A stretch of 64,000 bases of DNA from contig WNYE01000018.1 in the NCBI GenBank assembly GCA_021396245.1, positions 404,712-468,711 on the forward strand, given 5' to 3'. The position numbers were made by a program, and so were the translations under genes. Below are positions 9,801 through 21,102 of the stretch, piece by piece (within the stretch, counting starts at the first letter, position 1; each line of letters starts with the position of its first letter). The stretch is from Sporothrix humicola (Eukaryota; Ascomycota; Sordariomycetes; Ophiostomatales; Ophiostomataceae). The notes under the pieces are model-generated. The model searched no databases. It was not told the DNA's origin and was given only the letters and a program-made list of their open reading frames with translations.

Positions 9801-10712
9801 TCACACACACTCCCGGATGGCAAAGCCGCCCATGTGGATCATGACCGGCGAGACGTGGAGATACACTCTGCACGTAATGGCCGTCTGCGTCGTGCCCTCC
9901 TCCGCCGTGAACTGGAACTTGTTCGGCGGCATAAATATGTTGACCTGCGTGATCTGGGACAGGTCAATGGTCCAGGCCGTCGGGCTGGGATCATCGTAGG
10001 CGCCGTTGTTGTTGATCCAGCAGACAATATGCTCGTTGCTCAAGTAGTTGGACAGGGCAATGGCAAGTTCAAACGAGTACAGGTGGCCGGCCGTCGTCAG
10101 GCCCGCAATGGTCGTCTGGAAGTATTCGTAGCCGGCCAGAGGGCTGCCTTGAATCGTGCCGACGTTGAGGCAATACGTATAAATGTTGCCGCAGCCCCCG
10201 CCGAGCGAGTATTCGACGGCGCCCGCTCCGCCATTCGACCCATGGGTCCACGGGTTGAAGTCATCGCCGCCAGGCAAAACGTTGCGGGTGCAGATCGGGG
10301 GACGAATAGATGGCTCTGGAGAGGCAGACGGCGAGGAAACGGAAGACGGTTCGACGGAGGACGAAGATGGGGAAGCTGACGGTGAAGAGACGGAGGAGAC
10401 TGAGGAGACGGAAGAGACTGAGGAGATGGAGGAGATGGAAGAGGCCGAAGAGGCCGACGAGACCGACGAGACCGACGAGACCGACGAGATCGAAGAGTAT
10501 GATGAGATTGATGAGATTGACGATTCTGATGAGACTGACGATGGCGATGGCGACGGCGACGACGAGGGAACTGATGAAGCAGACGATACAGAAGAGGCTG
10601 AAGATGATGGCACTGGGACAGAAGAGGATGATGAGCGAGACGGCCGGCAACGAGAAGCTGAAGCCAGGCCAGCCCATGTGGCGGCGAGGTAGACGGCTGT
10701 GGTGAATCTCAT
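9801..10712 (-). CDS. Secreted serine-rich protein with C-terminal beta-sandwich-like domain (array member B)
   Basis: A single exon of 303 residues. Residues 1-20 are a signal peptide ending in ASAS, and the mature protein begins with RCRPSR. Residues about 26-135 are a low-complexity linker made almost entirely of Ser with Val, Ile, Ala and Pro, mostly SSV/SSI triplets. After PPICTRN comes a domain of about 160 residues with several Cys, Gly/Asn-rich loops and alternating hydrophobic strands. It ends in MIHMGGFAIRECV, which resembles the last strands of carbohydrate-binding or galactose-binding-like jelly rolls. There is no GPI signal. Two full paralogs and a truncated one lie on the same strand. 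Likely extracellular or wall-associated; any carbohydrate binding is inference. Long acidic frames on the opposite strand are shadows of the Ser codons. Confidence 0.75.
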   Translation of the reverse strand: MRFTTAVYLAATWAGLASASRCRPSRSSSSSVPVPSSSASSVSSASSVPSSSPSPSPSSVSSESSISSISSYSSISSVSSVSSVSSASSASSISSISSVSSVSSVSSVSSPSASPSSSSVEPSSVSSPSASPEPSIRPPICTRNVLPGGDDFNPWTHGSNGGAGAVEYSLGGGCGNIYTYCLNVGTIQGSPLAGYEYFQTTIAGLTTAGHLYSFELAIALSNYLSNEHIVCWINNNGAYDDPSPTAWTIDLSQITQVNIFMPPNKFQFTAEEGTTQTAITCRVYLHVSPVMIHMGGFAIRECV

Positions 10713-12898
10713 GATGCTGGTTGAATTTGGTCACGATGTTGATATGTTTACGGTGTCAACAGAGAATTTCCGCTGGCAGAAACAAGAAATCAAGATCAGA
10801 AAGTCAAACAGGCGGCTGAACAGACAGATATATGATTTCTCTTCGGATGGTAATGAGAGGGACCAGAACGACAAAACTACTTTGTACAGGCAGAACGTAG
10901 TAAATCGTGTGTGCACAAACCTTCGGACATGGAAATTAAGGAAGCTTTAGAAAAGAAGCTTAACTTTTGCCGAGCCCCAGCAAAGAGGTAAAGTCGAATC
11001 TAGACCGTTAATCTCTTCCTGGTTTCACAGTTTTTACACTCGTCTCGCTACACTCTACGCTGGTTCTTGGGCCAAGACCAATATCCAAGCAAGCCACATT
11101 GCGAACTATGCCGTTTGCTGTCTTCAGCCTGACCTTGGCATTGAACTGTGGCTTGAATTGGTTCAGGCAAACAAGGATACTTGTGCGCGAAGTACAATGC
11201 AAGTAAATTCCTTTTTGAACTGAAAAAAATCATGCACACCTGATGGTATCTCAGCATAATTTTGTGCGTAAAATAAGGTTTTGGGGACATCGTGGAGGCC
11301 GTTGGGGGGTCAGACGTAAGTCGGAGACACCTCCGGGCCGGCAAGGAACGGGAATTGGCGACATAGTGAGGCGTCAAGAGTCACAAAAAAAAAGTCACTA
11401 GAATGGGAACAAAATCCAGAGAACGCGTGGGAAGAAGAATTTCAATATATCAAGATGAAGAGAGAATTTTGAATTAACAAACTTGGCTGCCATCCAACAG
11501 CACATTGAAATCTACAACATGCTGTGCAGTGCATCGATCAGCACACCACAGCTTTGTCGATCTTCGATCCAACAAAGGTCACATCCCGTACGAAACTGTT
11601 GGTAGTTTAACAATTGGCAATTGTTAAAATGTTGTGAATGAACTATTCGAGAAGCGTCAGTTTTGTCTTTATCGTTTTCCTTTCCACTCTCGCCAAATCA
11701 ATAATTGCGCTATTCCCAGGGCGGACTCAAAAATCAATAGTTTTCCCAAAAGGAGTCTCTCACCAAAGAATAGCGCTAATACGACAAGACAGGGGCCTGA
11801 TCAGGGCCAGACCGTGCCAAGGCTCGCACAGCTACCGCCCTTTTGGCCAGGGGAAAGGGATGTCAGCAACAATATGACGAGAAAAAAAAATGACGGCCAA
11901 GGCTGGGCAGGGAGATGTTGTAGAAATACAAGTCAAAAGGGAGACCAAAACAAGTGGGTGCTCACGCGGTGAGGGTCGAAGCTCAGGACAAGTCTCATAA
12001 GAAAATAATTGAGGGAGAATTATGAAAAGATCAACAATCCGCGTTGTGGTTGATCTTTTTGCTCTTCCTGCTCTTCTTCAACATTTTAGACACACTTCGG
12101 CTACAGTGGAAACCACGTTGCTGCCGATCGGTGGAGAGCCCTGTAAAGAAGGGTCCAGGCCTAGACCACAACAAATGCTGGTCTTTTCTTAGCAATGCCG
12201 CGTCCTGTTTTCTGGGCAGAAAAGAGCCTCATCCAATTTCGCGTCGGGCGAGAGTCAGCGTGAAGAGAGAAGTCGGATGCTTGACGAATGTTCTCACCAA
12301 CTTGTACATCCTCACATCCGCCCCTTGTCTTCATCCCATGTTGTCTGTTGTCACTTTCGCCCGTTCCCGCCCATCAGCCCCAAGTCAGAGAAACCCCTGT
12401 ATTTTGTATTATCAATGCAACCCCCCCCCTTATGCAGACGCAGTCATACGACAATATTAGATAGGATTTGCGTCCATTACCGTATTTTTCCAATAAACGT
12501 TGACGCCGAGGATATATGATTGGTGGATGGACAAGAAATGAATTGAAAACATTGAACACTTCGACTCGACAGTATTGATCACATTGAACTCGTAAATCGT
12601 GTGTCTCCTTTGCTTTTCATTTTTCATTTTTGTATTTCGTTATTGACAGGGAAAACATGAAGATAAAAAAGACAGGACAATAGCACACATTCTAAAAGTG
12701 ATTAGAATATAAAAGAGAAGTACCAAAAAAGAAGTATCCAAAAAGATGAGTAAAATGTGAGAGGCAGAATGAGAAGAAAAAAAAATAAAAGTGTAAAGAG
12801 TGTAAAGAGTGTAAAGAGTGAATGACTCTGGTAAATATTAGACAAGAGTTACCGAGTAACTTGTTATCCAAACATCAACTCTCGACTTCGTCCGTCGC
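10713..12898. other. Intergenic region, no gene seen
   Basis: About 2.2 kb between two serine-rich secreted paralogs. It holds the likely promoter of the left gene and a 10-bp tandem repeat near the right gene. I found no frame that reads as protein over a useful length. Confidence 0.5.
12791..12820. repeat. 10-bp tandem repeat, three copies
   Basis: Three perfect copies of GTGTAAAGAG lie just downstream of the stop of the serine-rich gene at 12899, probably in or near its 3' UTR. Confidence 0.85.
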
Positions 12899-13696
12899 TT
12901 AACAGTCCAGGACGTATTTGAAGTCGTTGAAAGCAATGTCGGCGGCGCCTGTGGTGGTGCCCGAGCAGAAGAAGGACGTCGTGGCGGCCGAGGCGGTGAA
13001 CTGCAGCGAGATCTTGTTGAAGCCCGAGGCCGTGAGGTCGAGCGCCTTGGAGACGGTCGTGGCGCCGCCGATCGTGCAGGTGATGTGGTCGTCGGCGGGG
13101 GTGCCCGACTTGTAGTCAAAGTCAAAAGTGAGCGTGTAGCTCGAGGCGGCGACGGTGCTGAGCGAGAAGCCGACAACGAGGTTGTTGTCGGCGGTCGTGA
13201 TAAACTCAACGCACTGGTTGGTCGAGGCCTCGCAGCTAGTGGACTGGAGGGTGCCGGTGCCGGCGTCAATGCTGAGGACCCAGTTGTCGGAGTTGGCGAC
13301 CAGGTTGGCGTTGCTGCCAAAGAGGTTGGCCGAGTTGGGGCCGCAAGTGCCCGAGGGCGAAGCAGGGGCCGACGAGCTGGGCGAAGCCGAGACGGAAGCC
13401 GAAGCCGAAGCGGAGGCCGAGGCAGAAGCCGACACAGACGCCGACACAGAGACGGACGACGGGGCAGCCGAGCCGAACGACGAGGCCGACTTGGAGACCG
13501 ACGAGGGGACGGCCGAAGCAGAAGCAGAAGCCGAAGCCGAAGCCGAAGCCGAGCCAGAAGCAGAGGCCGAGCCAGAAGCAGAGGCAGAGGCCGAAGCAGA
13601 GACGCCCGACGAGGTCGACGAGGGCAAGTTGGGCTTGCACTTGGCGGCCGAAGCAATGCCGGCGCAGAGCAGGACGACGAACTGAGTAGCCTTCAT
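12899..13696 (-). CDS. Secreted Ser/Ala-repeat protein with C-terminal beta-sandwich-like domain (array member C)
   Basis: A single exon of 265 residues. The signal peptide (1 to about 17, ending IASA) is followed by AKCKPN. The linker (about 24-112) is built of Ser-Ala dipeptides with a few SGS and PSS interruptions, so it differs in unit from its neighbours. The C-terminal domain starts at TCGPNSANLFG, an opening typical of CBM4/9-like modules, continues with YTLTFDFDYKSG, and ends DIAFNDFKYVLDC. The family is the same as at 9801-10712 and 17069-18082 by architecture, signal-Cys motif and domain end. There is no GPI anchor signal. Role unknown; an extracellular glycan-binding or wall protein is the best guess. 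Confidence 0.75.
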   Translation of the reverse strand: MKATQFVVLLCAGIASAAKCKPNLPSSTSSGVSASASASASGSASASGSASASASASASASAVPSSVSKSASSFGSAAPSSVSVSASVSASASASASASASVSASPSSSAPASPSGTCGPNSANLFGSNANLVANSDNWVLSIDAGTGTLQSTSCEASTNQCVEFITTADNNLVVGFSLSTVAASSYTLTFDFDYKSGTPADDHITCTIGGATTVSKALDLTASGFNKISLQFTASAATTSFFCSGTTTGAADIAFNDFKYVLDC

Positions 13697-14960
13697 TTTG
13701 GTGGAGGTTGGTGATGAATTAAAAATTACTGGTGAACCGTGTATGTAAATATCTTTCGAGTCGTTGCTAATTGTCTGTAGCAGAGATCAGATGTGGTGAT
13801 GGTGGCCGAGGGATGGTCGAAAATAATCAAACGAATGTGTGCCTACTCCAGAAAAAAGAGCACCAAGAAGATGGGCGAAGCGAGGGCATGGGCAATCATC
13901 AGAATATATATCTACTTATACACGAACAAACACATAATAAAAATAACACGGACTGGCACACTGCCAGAGACAGTGGACGTCTGGGCATTCCTTCTTCAGG
14001 ATGGGAAAGGGAAATATGGAGACACCGGAGGAGTCTGGAGGTAAGTCGCATAGAGGACGGCTCCGTAAAAATGGAACAGAAATGGGAATGGAGTAAAATG
14101 GAGTCGTACTCCGTGGAGGAGCTGAAGGAGTGTGTGCCTGTCAGCATGGCCTCACCCTTGCGTGGAAGGAAAGCGTGGAAAAGTAGAAGTACACAGATGT
14201 CGTTTGGTTCATCGTACGGAGTTTGCACGCGGAGGAAAAGGAAATGTACAGTGAGATACTTGGGACGGCGTGTTGGGACGAGAGCACAAAATCGTAAAGC
14301 GATAAAATAACCTTATGACGGGCGCGTGGAAATCATTCACCAGAATTGGCTGCAGAATGGTCACAAAAAGACAGAAAAGGATACAAAAAGAGGGTGTTTG
14401 CTGTCGTATTTCCACGATGTTGCATTCTGCAAGAGGCACGCTTCCTATTCGGGAACAGAGTGCGGCCAATGTGTGTGGGTTTGGGTATGCATTTGGATGT
14501 GGCTCTGGGCGTGTCTTGGGGCGTGTGTGGGGTTCGTGAGCATAGGGAGGAAGAGAGACAGAAAAAAAGACTGCAAAAACGACAGGAAGATGCTCAGAGG
14601 CTCATAAAATCAGAAAAGGGTCCACTCCCGTGTCTCTCTCTCCCTGCGCCCTGTTTTCCTCCTTGAGAACGTGCAATATTGGCTCCTGTCTCCCAGCCAT
14701 GCATCGATAGGTCGAGTCGAGCTGGGTTGAGTGATGCTGTCACTTTTAATTCTTGACCGGGGAGTGTGGGCGAACCGCCGACTTTGTGGCTTTTGCCAGG
14801 TCTCTTCCAGCGAGTCACGTTCGACCAGGATGTCTCTCTCTGCTTTCTTTTTTTATTTTTGTGTGTTTTTTATTCTTATTCCTTGCAAGACATGCCGCAT
14901 GGCCCATGCTTTTGGAGGGAGTTTGGAGAAGGAGTTTGATTATGGTGGCGTGCAGACGTC

Positions 14961-15000
14961 AAAAGGAAGGAAAACAGGAAGGAAAACAGGAAGGAAATAG
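14961..15000 (+). repeat. 12-bp purine tandem repeat, about three copies
   Basis: Units of the form AGGAAGGAAAAC are repeated head to tail. Confidence 0.75.
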
Positions 15001-16244
15001 GGAAATTGGCGATGACAGGCAGTTAACAGGATCTTCCTTCAAAATGCTCACAATACGGCATGACGGCCTTGAAAAACGTGTGCAGAAATAGTTAGTGGCT
15101 CGGCTCGGCTGAAGAAAAGTTGTTGGAAAAGATGAAGAACAGAGACAATTGTAAGACATCAAGTATTAGAAAGGCTGAGCTCCGTGTAAATGGTGTTGAG
15201 GTCGTCGACTTTTTCTTCTTTCGACGAATTTTGGTTGAGAAGCGTGGAAATGGCGTGGCTAGACACACTAACAGCATTCTTGAGGACTCGACTGACAGAA
15301 GTTGACACAAGACACAAGACAACTCAAGCGGCAGCAAGCGGCAGAGAGGTGCAAGCGAACGCATATTAAGCTCAGGCAAAAGAATTCAACCCAGATTTTG
15401 AAGAATGATTATGACGACAATGACTCGAAAAGAGAGAAGTATCTCCAGACGTTGACATCGTTGACATTTGAAAATTAAACAGTCGCTTCACCAACATTCT
15501 TCACGTTTTAGCTTCATCCATTGTTTTCATCGCCCATTGTTCTTTCTTTCATGCCTTTCTTTTTTTCGTCTTTCATCTTCATCATAAAAGTTGTGCTTCA
15601 GTCTGTATGCACACTGCATGTTGTCGCTCGTAGCGGATTCTGGCGCGTTCCTGGCGAGCGGGTCTTGGCAGCATGCAGGTACGGCCTGGGGCCTGGGCGT
15701 TGTGGTGGACTGCCAGTAGGAGTGGGATTCGAGGGATGCCACACGAGGAAAACGGGCAATAGGGGAGCGGGCGGCAAAACAGCAAAGAAAGGGGGAATGA
15801 AGGCAGTGCCGTGATAATATCACATGGGAGACAACCTAATAAACACTGATTGAAAACGTGGAGGCACGGAATGGCGGGCGAGCAACGGAAATGTCAAGAG
15901 ACAGATGAATAGCGGGCGCAAAGACACGCAAAGACCCATAGACGCCCAAATGTCGCTAAATCTACTTCCTCATTTTCATCCCAATCCTCTCCTCCCAGAT
16001 CCTCTGAAGATCCTCCTGCCTGGAAATTTGACAAAATGTCAGCTTCCTGCGCTCTGCCCGGTACCTGGATTTACTGAGTATATTAAGTAACTCTGTGTGC
16101 CTTTCCTCCTTTTTTACTCCCCTTTCTGGGCGCATCCGCAGGAATCAGGATTGGCCGCTGGTAGCAATAAAATGGGACGCAAAAGGCTTGAGTGATTCCT
16201 TCCAATACCACCACGCCGGAAAGGAGACGGAAGTGACCGTGCAG

Positions 16245-16246
<2 letters not shown>

Positions 16247-16277
<31 letters not shown>
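16247..16277 (+). repeat. Poly-A tract (31 A)
   Basis: This is the longest homopolymer in the window. No target-site duplication or coding sequence is recognised next to it. Confidence 0.9.
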
Positions 16278-16279
<2 letters not shown>

Positions 16280-17068
16280 ACAACAAAAAGGGTCTCAGCG
16301 CGAGCACATGGAAAGTACTGCCACGGCATACTCCGGCCAACAATGGATTCGACCGATACGAGCATATCGGATTGGGACTCTCCTTTTCTGGTTCGTCGCG
16401 TTTCCTCTCATCGCGTTCCTTTTTCCTTTTCTTTTCGCGTCTTTGTCATCCCCGTCGACGGTTGAAGAATTTTAGAGACGTCAATGCATCATTGATGGAA
16501 CCAGACAAGCAAATGCAAGGATCTAAAAATACAAGGGCACCGCTGCTAAATTCTAATTATTCCGTCGCCTTACGACAACTCTGCAGCCCTATGTGAATGC
16601 CCCTGACCACGGGTAAGAGCCTGGCCAGACCTTTCCCCTTGTCCTTTTTATTTTTGACAGGCCTTGCAGCTTGGCAGACGGTACAAATGAAGCCATGGGG
16701 GCCAACAAAAGCCTCAAAATCTAGCCTTGTGAGAGTGGTGCTGCAGTGTTACTAACTCGCAATATATCAAAAACACGGGGATGGAATAGATCAAAATGAA
16801 GGAGAGCACTGTTATTATTTTGGTCAATTTTGCCATGAAAGTAAAGAATAGTTTACCATTTTTATGTACGATGTAAACATTATTTTAAATATTATTTTAA
16901 AGTCAACTCTAAAAGAAAAGGAAAAGGGAGAAGTAAGGCTTTGGGGCACAAAAACATTCATTGACAAAATACAAACACTATTTTGTTAAATAATCTATTA
17001 TTATTCACTTCTTGGATTTTTTGAGTCTTTTCCTCTTTCATTCGCGTCTCTGCTGTAAGAGCATTGCC

Positions 17069-18082
17069 TTAGCTCACGGTCACCGGACAACCGTACCTCA
17101 CCATCGAAAAGCTCGTCATCGAAATCACCACGTCGGCCTGCGTCAACACGCCTGTGCACACAACCGACAGCTGCGTGTCGTAGGGCGGCGTAAAGAACAT
17201 GCCCAGCGAATACCAGTTCCCCGGTGGGCCCGTGTCGGCGTCGAGGTCAAACTGTGACGACACCGCCAGCCCATACGTCGGCGTGGTCACTGCACACTGA
17301 AACTGCTTTGAGGGCGCCTCCAGGGTCGTGCTGACCTTGACCGAGAAACTCCAGCGGTAGGTGGCGGACGGGACGGGCGTGAACTTGTAGGTGTAGCCGT
17401 ACGTGTAGGGGACGGGAAGGCCGCTCGACGGGTTAAAAGTTGACGTGTACGTGATGCAGTCGTTGTCGTTGGTAGCACCGGGCGGGCTGCAGGTTCCCAG
17501 CGTATATCCGCCAAAAGGTTGCGTGACAAAAGTCCAGTGATTGTTGGGGTTGTTGACGAGATCCGTGTCGTAGCCAAGAAGATTGACGCCGCAGGCCTGA
17601 GTGGGAATAGACGGATGGGAAGAAGACGATGAAGCCGGGTGAGACACCGAAGACGGTGGTGATGAATGAGATGAGGACGGCGGCTGCGATGAAGATGGAA
17701 TGGACGAAGATGAGGGGACAGGCGAGCTTGAAGAGCTTGGGAGGGAAGAGGACGACGAAATCAGCGACGAGGATGAAGCTGGAGACGGCGACGAGCTCGG
17801 AATGGGACTTGAAGCCGAGGAAGAAGGAATGCTCGACGATGAGGATGGTGATGACGGAGCACTGGAGAGGCTAGATGGACTCGATGGCGAGACAGGGCTG
17901 GACTCAGGAGAGGAAGAAGGCGACGCTGAAGACGATAGAATCGAACTTGACGGCGAGGAAACGGATGCCGCGACTGAGGATACCGAAGAGATTGACGATG
18001 ACGATGGGCGTGATGGGCGGCAGCGAGAAGCATCAACCAGGTCAGCAGCCCAGAGAAGGGCAAACAGGCCAGAGACCTTCAT
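17069..18082 (-). CDS. Secreted serine-rich protein with C-terminal beta-sandwich-like domain (array member D)
   Basis: A single exon of 337 residues. The signal peptide (1 to about 18) is followed by SRCRPSRPSSSS, nearly identical in form to the mature start at 9801-10712. The linker (about 25-160) is Ser/Pro-rich with SPSS and SSP units. The C-terminal part begins QACGVNLLGYDTDLVNN, the NLL-type opening of CBM4/9-like modules. It has several aromatic strands (WTFVTQPFGGYTLGTC, YRWSFSVKV) and ends VVISMTSFSMVRYGC. It is the longest member of the array. There is no GPI signal and no enzymatic motif. Extracellular function unknown. Confidence 0.75.
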   Translation of the reverse strand: MKVSGLFALLWAADLVDASRCRPSRPSSSSISSVSSVAASVSSPSSSILSSSASPSSSPESSPVSPSSPSSLSSAPSSPSSSSSIPSSSASSPIPSSSPSPASSSSLISSSSSLPSSSSSPVPSSSSIPSSSQPPSSSHSSPPSSVSHPASSSSSHPSIPTQACGVNLLGYDTDLVNNPNNHWTFVTQPFGGYTLGTCSPPGATNDNDCITYTSTFNPSSGLPVPYTYGYTYKFTPVPSATYRWSFSVKVSTTLEAPSKQFQCAVTTPTYGLAVSSQFDLDADTGPPGNWYSLGMFFTPPYDTQLSVVCTGVLTQADVVISMTSFSMVRYGCPVTVS

Positions 18083-19267
18083 TGTGAGTTGTCTACAACG
18101 AAATAAGACCGTCGATTAAAGAGACACGAGTCACAAAGTTGAGATACAGTACTCCAAACTCAAAAAGTAGATGAAAAGCCAAGAGATAAATCAATCGAGT
18201 TTCTTATTAAAAGGGACTGGAGAGATCAAATACGATGGAAACCTTGGTGGCTCAACAAGGCAGACAGGCCTCGGAGAATTTACACTTCAAGATTTTGCGG
18301 CTGGCAAATTCGGGTGTGCACCACGATGCATCGAGCTTAGTATCGTCGCCTTTCGTGTGTATGTGTGCATCGTCGCTATTTTTCTTCTTTTGTGGCTTGC
18401 TTCTGGGGTCCTTGCATTTATTGGTTTGAAAGAGGGTGGTAGGTTGGAGAGCTCGGATTCAACTCTGGAAAGGAGGTGTTTTCCAACTTGGAAAAAACGT
18501 GCTGTCAACGCCTTGTTCCCTTATTTTCAATTGTTTCGGTTCAGTCGTGATGCCTTTTTTAAAAATGCATTTTATTCCATCATCATCATTTCCATCACTT
18601 GGCAAGAAGAAGCTTTTGCTTCCCGTCTTGGAGAGGCACTCGGCGTACTAAGAAAATAACGTTAAACCCAGGCGGGGATTTTGACGTCTGTTTTGGGGGT
18701 CTGTCGTTGCATGGGGGCCGCCTTATTGATATTGTCTAACCAGACACGGCCTTCAAACGAAACTATTGGAACGGTCGAGACCAATTCCCTCTCCTGCCTG
18801 CACTTTTGATTCGAAGAGAAACGAGTCGCATACGACGTATGAAATTCGAGTGGACGATAGGTGATCAGAAAGAGGCCGGCAGAGACACACATCTGGTTCT
18901 ACTGTGTAAAATCAATATTGAAAACGCAGAGACGTCGCATCGAGTAAGTAAGACGAGGGTAAATCGTGAAGCAGATAGGCTCAAGAGGAACAACATCAAT
19001 TGATTTGAGAGGAGCGCCAATGATATTAAGTGGCGTTTTACGAGGCGCTCAAAGTTGATAAAAGCTTTGGGGCGGCGCCTCAATCTGCATAACACAATGT
19101 GAATAGGGAGTACGGCGTAGTCCTGTTATTATCATAATTCTGCGACAAGACTACTTTAACTGATGATCTTGAGTCGTTGATATCATGTATCCCAAAATCC
19201 CGACCTGGTATTTGAAGAGTTCGTTGGGCTTTCCCACTACAATAGCGTCTTCTACACACAAGACCCT
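18083..19267. other. Intergenic region, no gene supported
   Basis: It holds the likely promoter of the serine-rich gene to the left and the 3' region of the transporter gene to the right. A 162-codon plus-strand frame at 18171-18659 lacks family features. Confidence 0.5.
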
Positions 19268-20881
19268 TCACACAGAAACTTTATCATCCTTGCCGGCGAC
19301 AAGCACCTGCTCGCGAGATAAACCAGCCGCCTCCGAGTCTGTTGACGGCCGCCGTGCAGCCTCGGCCGCTGCCTTTCGTCGGTCACGGACAACCATGTAC
19401 TGAATAGCAAGGACGGCAAATATGGCGGCAATCACCAGCCCAAATGTGGTGGGAAAGCCACGGCGAAAGGTCGGGGCTGTCGTCTGCGGAAAGATAACAA
19501 TGGGCAGCCAGGCGGCGACGGCATACTGGAAGCCGTTCATGCTGCTGATAACGACGGCGCGCTGTTCATTGTCGCCGGCACAGATCTCATTGGCCCATGT
19601 GTAGCTATGATGTTAGTGACGATTCATATGGCTAGAGTGACGGGAAGAACTTACAATACGGCCGTCATCAGCTGAATGTTGACGGTCAAAAAGGCAAACT
19701 CGAGGAGACGGATGTTGGACGACCAAAAGGCAAGAATGCCATTGGGGACGAGGGTCAGGATGAGTGGAACAAGCACAAAGGTGAACCGGCTGCCAGTGTA
19801 GTCGGACAAGAAGCCCCAGAGGACGACACAGAAACCGGAAATCAAGGATGTGCCAGTCGGAATCAGATTACGGTCGGCAACCGAGAAGCCCTCAGACTTG
19901 AGCCAGATGCCAAAGTAGCCGTTGCCGCCACAGGATTCGCCATAGAGCTACACAGTCAGTAAGGATAGGGGATTTAAAATATCAGAGGGAAACCCAACTC
20001 ACCACATAGCCGAGTGTAAAGAGGTACCACTTCCACGACGACAAGATCCGCTTAAAGGTGGCCAGGTTGATTTTGGCGGGCGCTGCTTTTCCAGCCTTGT
20101 TGACCCGATCGATGGCCAGCTCCTTCTCGGCTTGGGTCAGGTAGAAAGCTTGCGTGCGATATGGCGTGTCGGGCAACAAGAAAAACGTGGCAATGCCGAC
20201 GGGGACTGTCATGCTTCCGCAGACAATGTACAGCCATCGCCATCCAGCCAGACCGTGAACGCCGTTCAGATTCTTGTACACGGCTGCCTGCATATACCCA
20301 CCAAAAGCCGTTCCAAGAGGGGCCGTCATATGGAAGAGTGCAATCCGTTTGGCCGTCTCCGTCTTGGTATACCATGTGCCCAACAAGTACAGCATGGACG
20401 GAAAGAAGGAGCTCTCAAAGAGGCCTACCAGAAACCGGAAGGCATAAAGCTCGCTTGTCGAGTGCATCCCGGCCTGAGCAAACGTCCAGATACCCCATCC
20501 AACCTCCATCGCCGTCAACCACAGCCGAGGGGGCACTCTCTGGATGATGAGCGTGCTGGGAATCTGCATGACGGCATAGGCCACCGTGTACGCCGACGTC
20601 GCATAGGTGTACTGGTTGCCGTACATATGCAGATCTTCTTGGAGACCCGAGACGTAGGCATTGGCCAAGTTGCCCTGGTCGAGATATTTCATGAAAAAGC
20701 CAAGGCAGCCCACGGTCAAAATGGCCCAGTCAAGCTTCCAGAGCAGCTGGCGTTCTTCGGGTGATTTCAAGTGTGTGTCCGTGTCCCAGATAAAAGACCG
20801 GAACGAGCGTCTAGGGGTTTCTTTCGGAGCGGCGTCCGCCGTGGCCGTGGCCGCGTTATCGGGAGCCGTGTTTGTCGCCAT
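19268..20881 (-). CDS. MFS transporter, anion:cation symporter family (allantoate/pantothenate permease-like)
   Basis: Three exons, 20881-20003, 19947-19655 and 19604-19268, with introns of 55 and 50 bp (GTGAGT and GTAAGT donors; a CTAAC branch site is visible in the second), give 502 residues. The protein has the 12-helix layout of the major facilitator superfamily with cytosolic N- and C-termini. The motifs FMKYLDQGNLANAYVSG, LFESSFFPSMLYLLGTWY and WLYIVCG are characteristic of the fungal Dal5/Fen2/Liz1 branch of the anion:cation symporter family. Exon 2 supplies FGIWLKSEGFSV and exon 3 YTWANEICAGDNEQRAVV, both family signatures. Substrates in this branch include allantoate, pantothenate, biotin and nicotinate; the sequence does not decide. 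Two perfect dyads lie 150-220 bp upstream of the start. Confidence 0.92.
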
Positions 20882-21032
20882 TTTGATCAGTGTTTCCAGA
20901 TAACGTCGATAGAGACAGCAAAAACAACCAAAACAAAGGACGACACTACAAGGGACATTCTCCCGTATTTGTAGAAATTATTTCATGTTCTATCCTCTTT
21001 TTTACTACAATTGCACGGCTCATCTCATCCGC

Positions 21033-21045
21033 GGGGATGATCCCC
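21033..21045. promoter_or_regulatory. Perfect GGGGAT-G-ATCCCC palindrome upstream of transporter
   Basis: A 13-bp perfect dyad about 150 bp upstream of the transporter start codon (20881, minus strand). Dyads of this type are typical binding sites of dimeric fungal regulators; the binding protein is unknown. Confidence 0.35.
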
Positions 21046-21057
21046 CAAGAAATTCTG

Positions 21058-21102
21058 GAGATGTCGCAATGTCGCAAACCGGGGTCGCGGTAGCGACATC
21101 TC
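21058..21102. promoter_or_regulatory. Inverted repeat GAGATGTCGC / GCGACATCTC upstream of transporter
   Basis: Ten-base perfect arms (21058-21067 and 21093-21102) are separated by 25 bases that themselves contain TCGCGGTAGCGA, a smaller dyad. It lies about 180-220 bp upstream of the transporter start. It could be an operator or a hairpin; this is inferred from symmetry and position only. Confidence 0.35.

Larger units (their letters stand above)
13697..17068. other. Intergenic region, 3.4 kb, no gene seen
   Basis: It contains a 12-bp purine repeat (14961-15000) and a 31-A tract (16247-16277). Several open frames of 60-180 codons exist on both strands, but none has family features, a persuasive start context or coding-like codon use. 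Confidence 0.5.

Noticed and set aside
10183..10692. Acidic Glu/Asp/Thr-repeat proteins on the plus strand (also in 13085-13714 and 17700-18119)
   Set aside because: These are complements of the Ser repeat codons in the secreted proteins. They have no start context or domain of their own.
16247..16277. Poly-A tract as a retroposon tail
   Set aside because: No target-site duplication, reverse transcriptase fragment or SINE-like body is visible beside this tract or the ones at 1343 and 2978.
18171..18659. 162-codon plus-strand ORF with a hydrophobic segment
   Set aside because: Codon use is like the intergenic background, there is no family motif, and it sits in the promoter region of a serine-rich gene.
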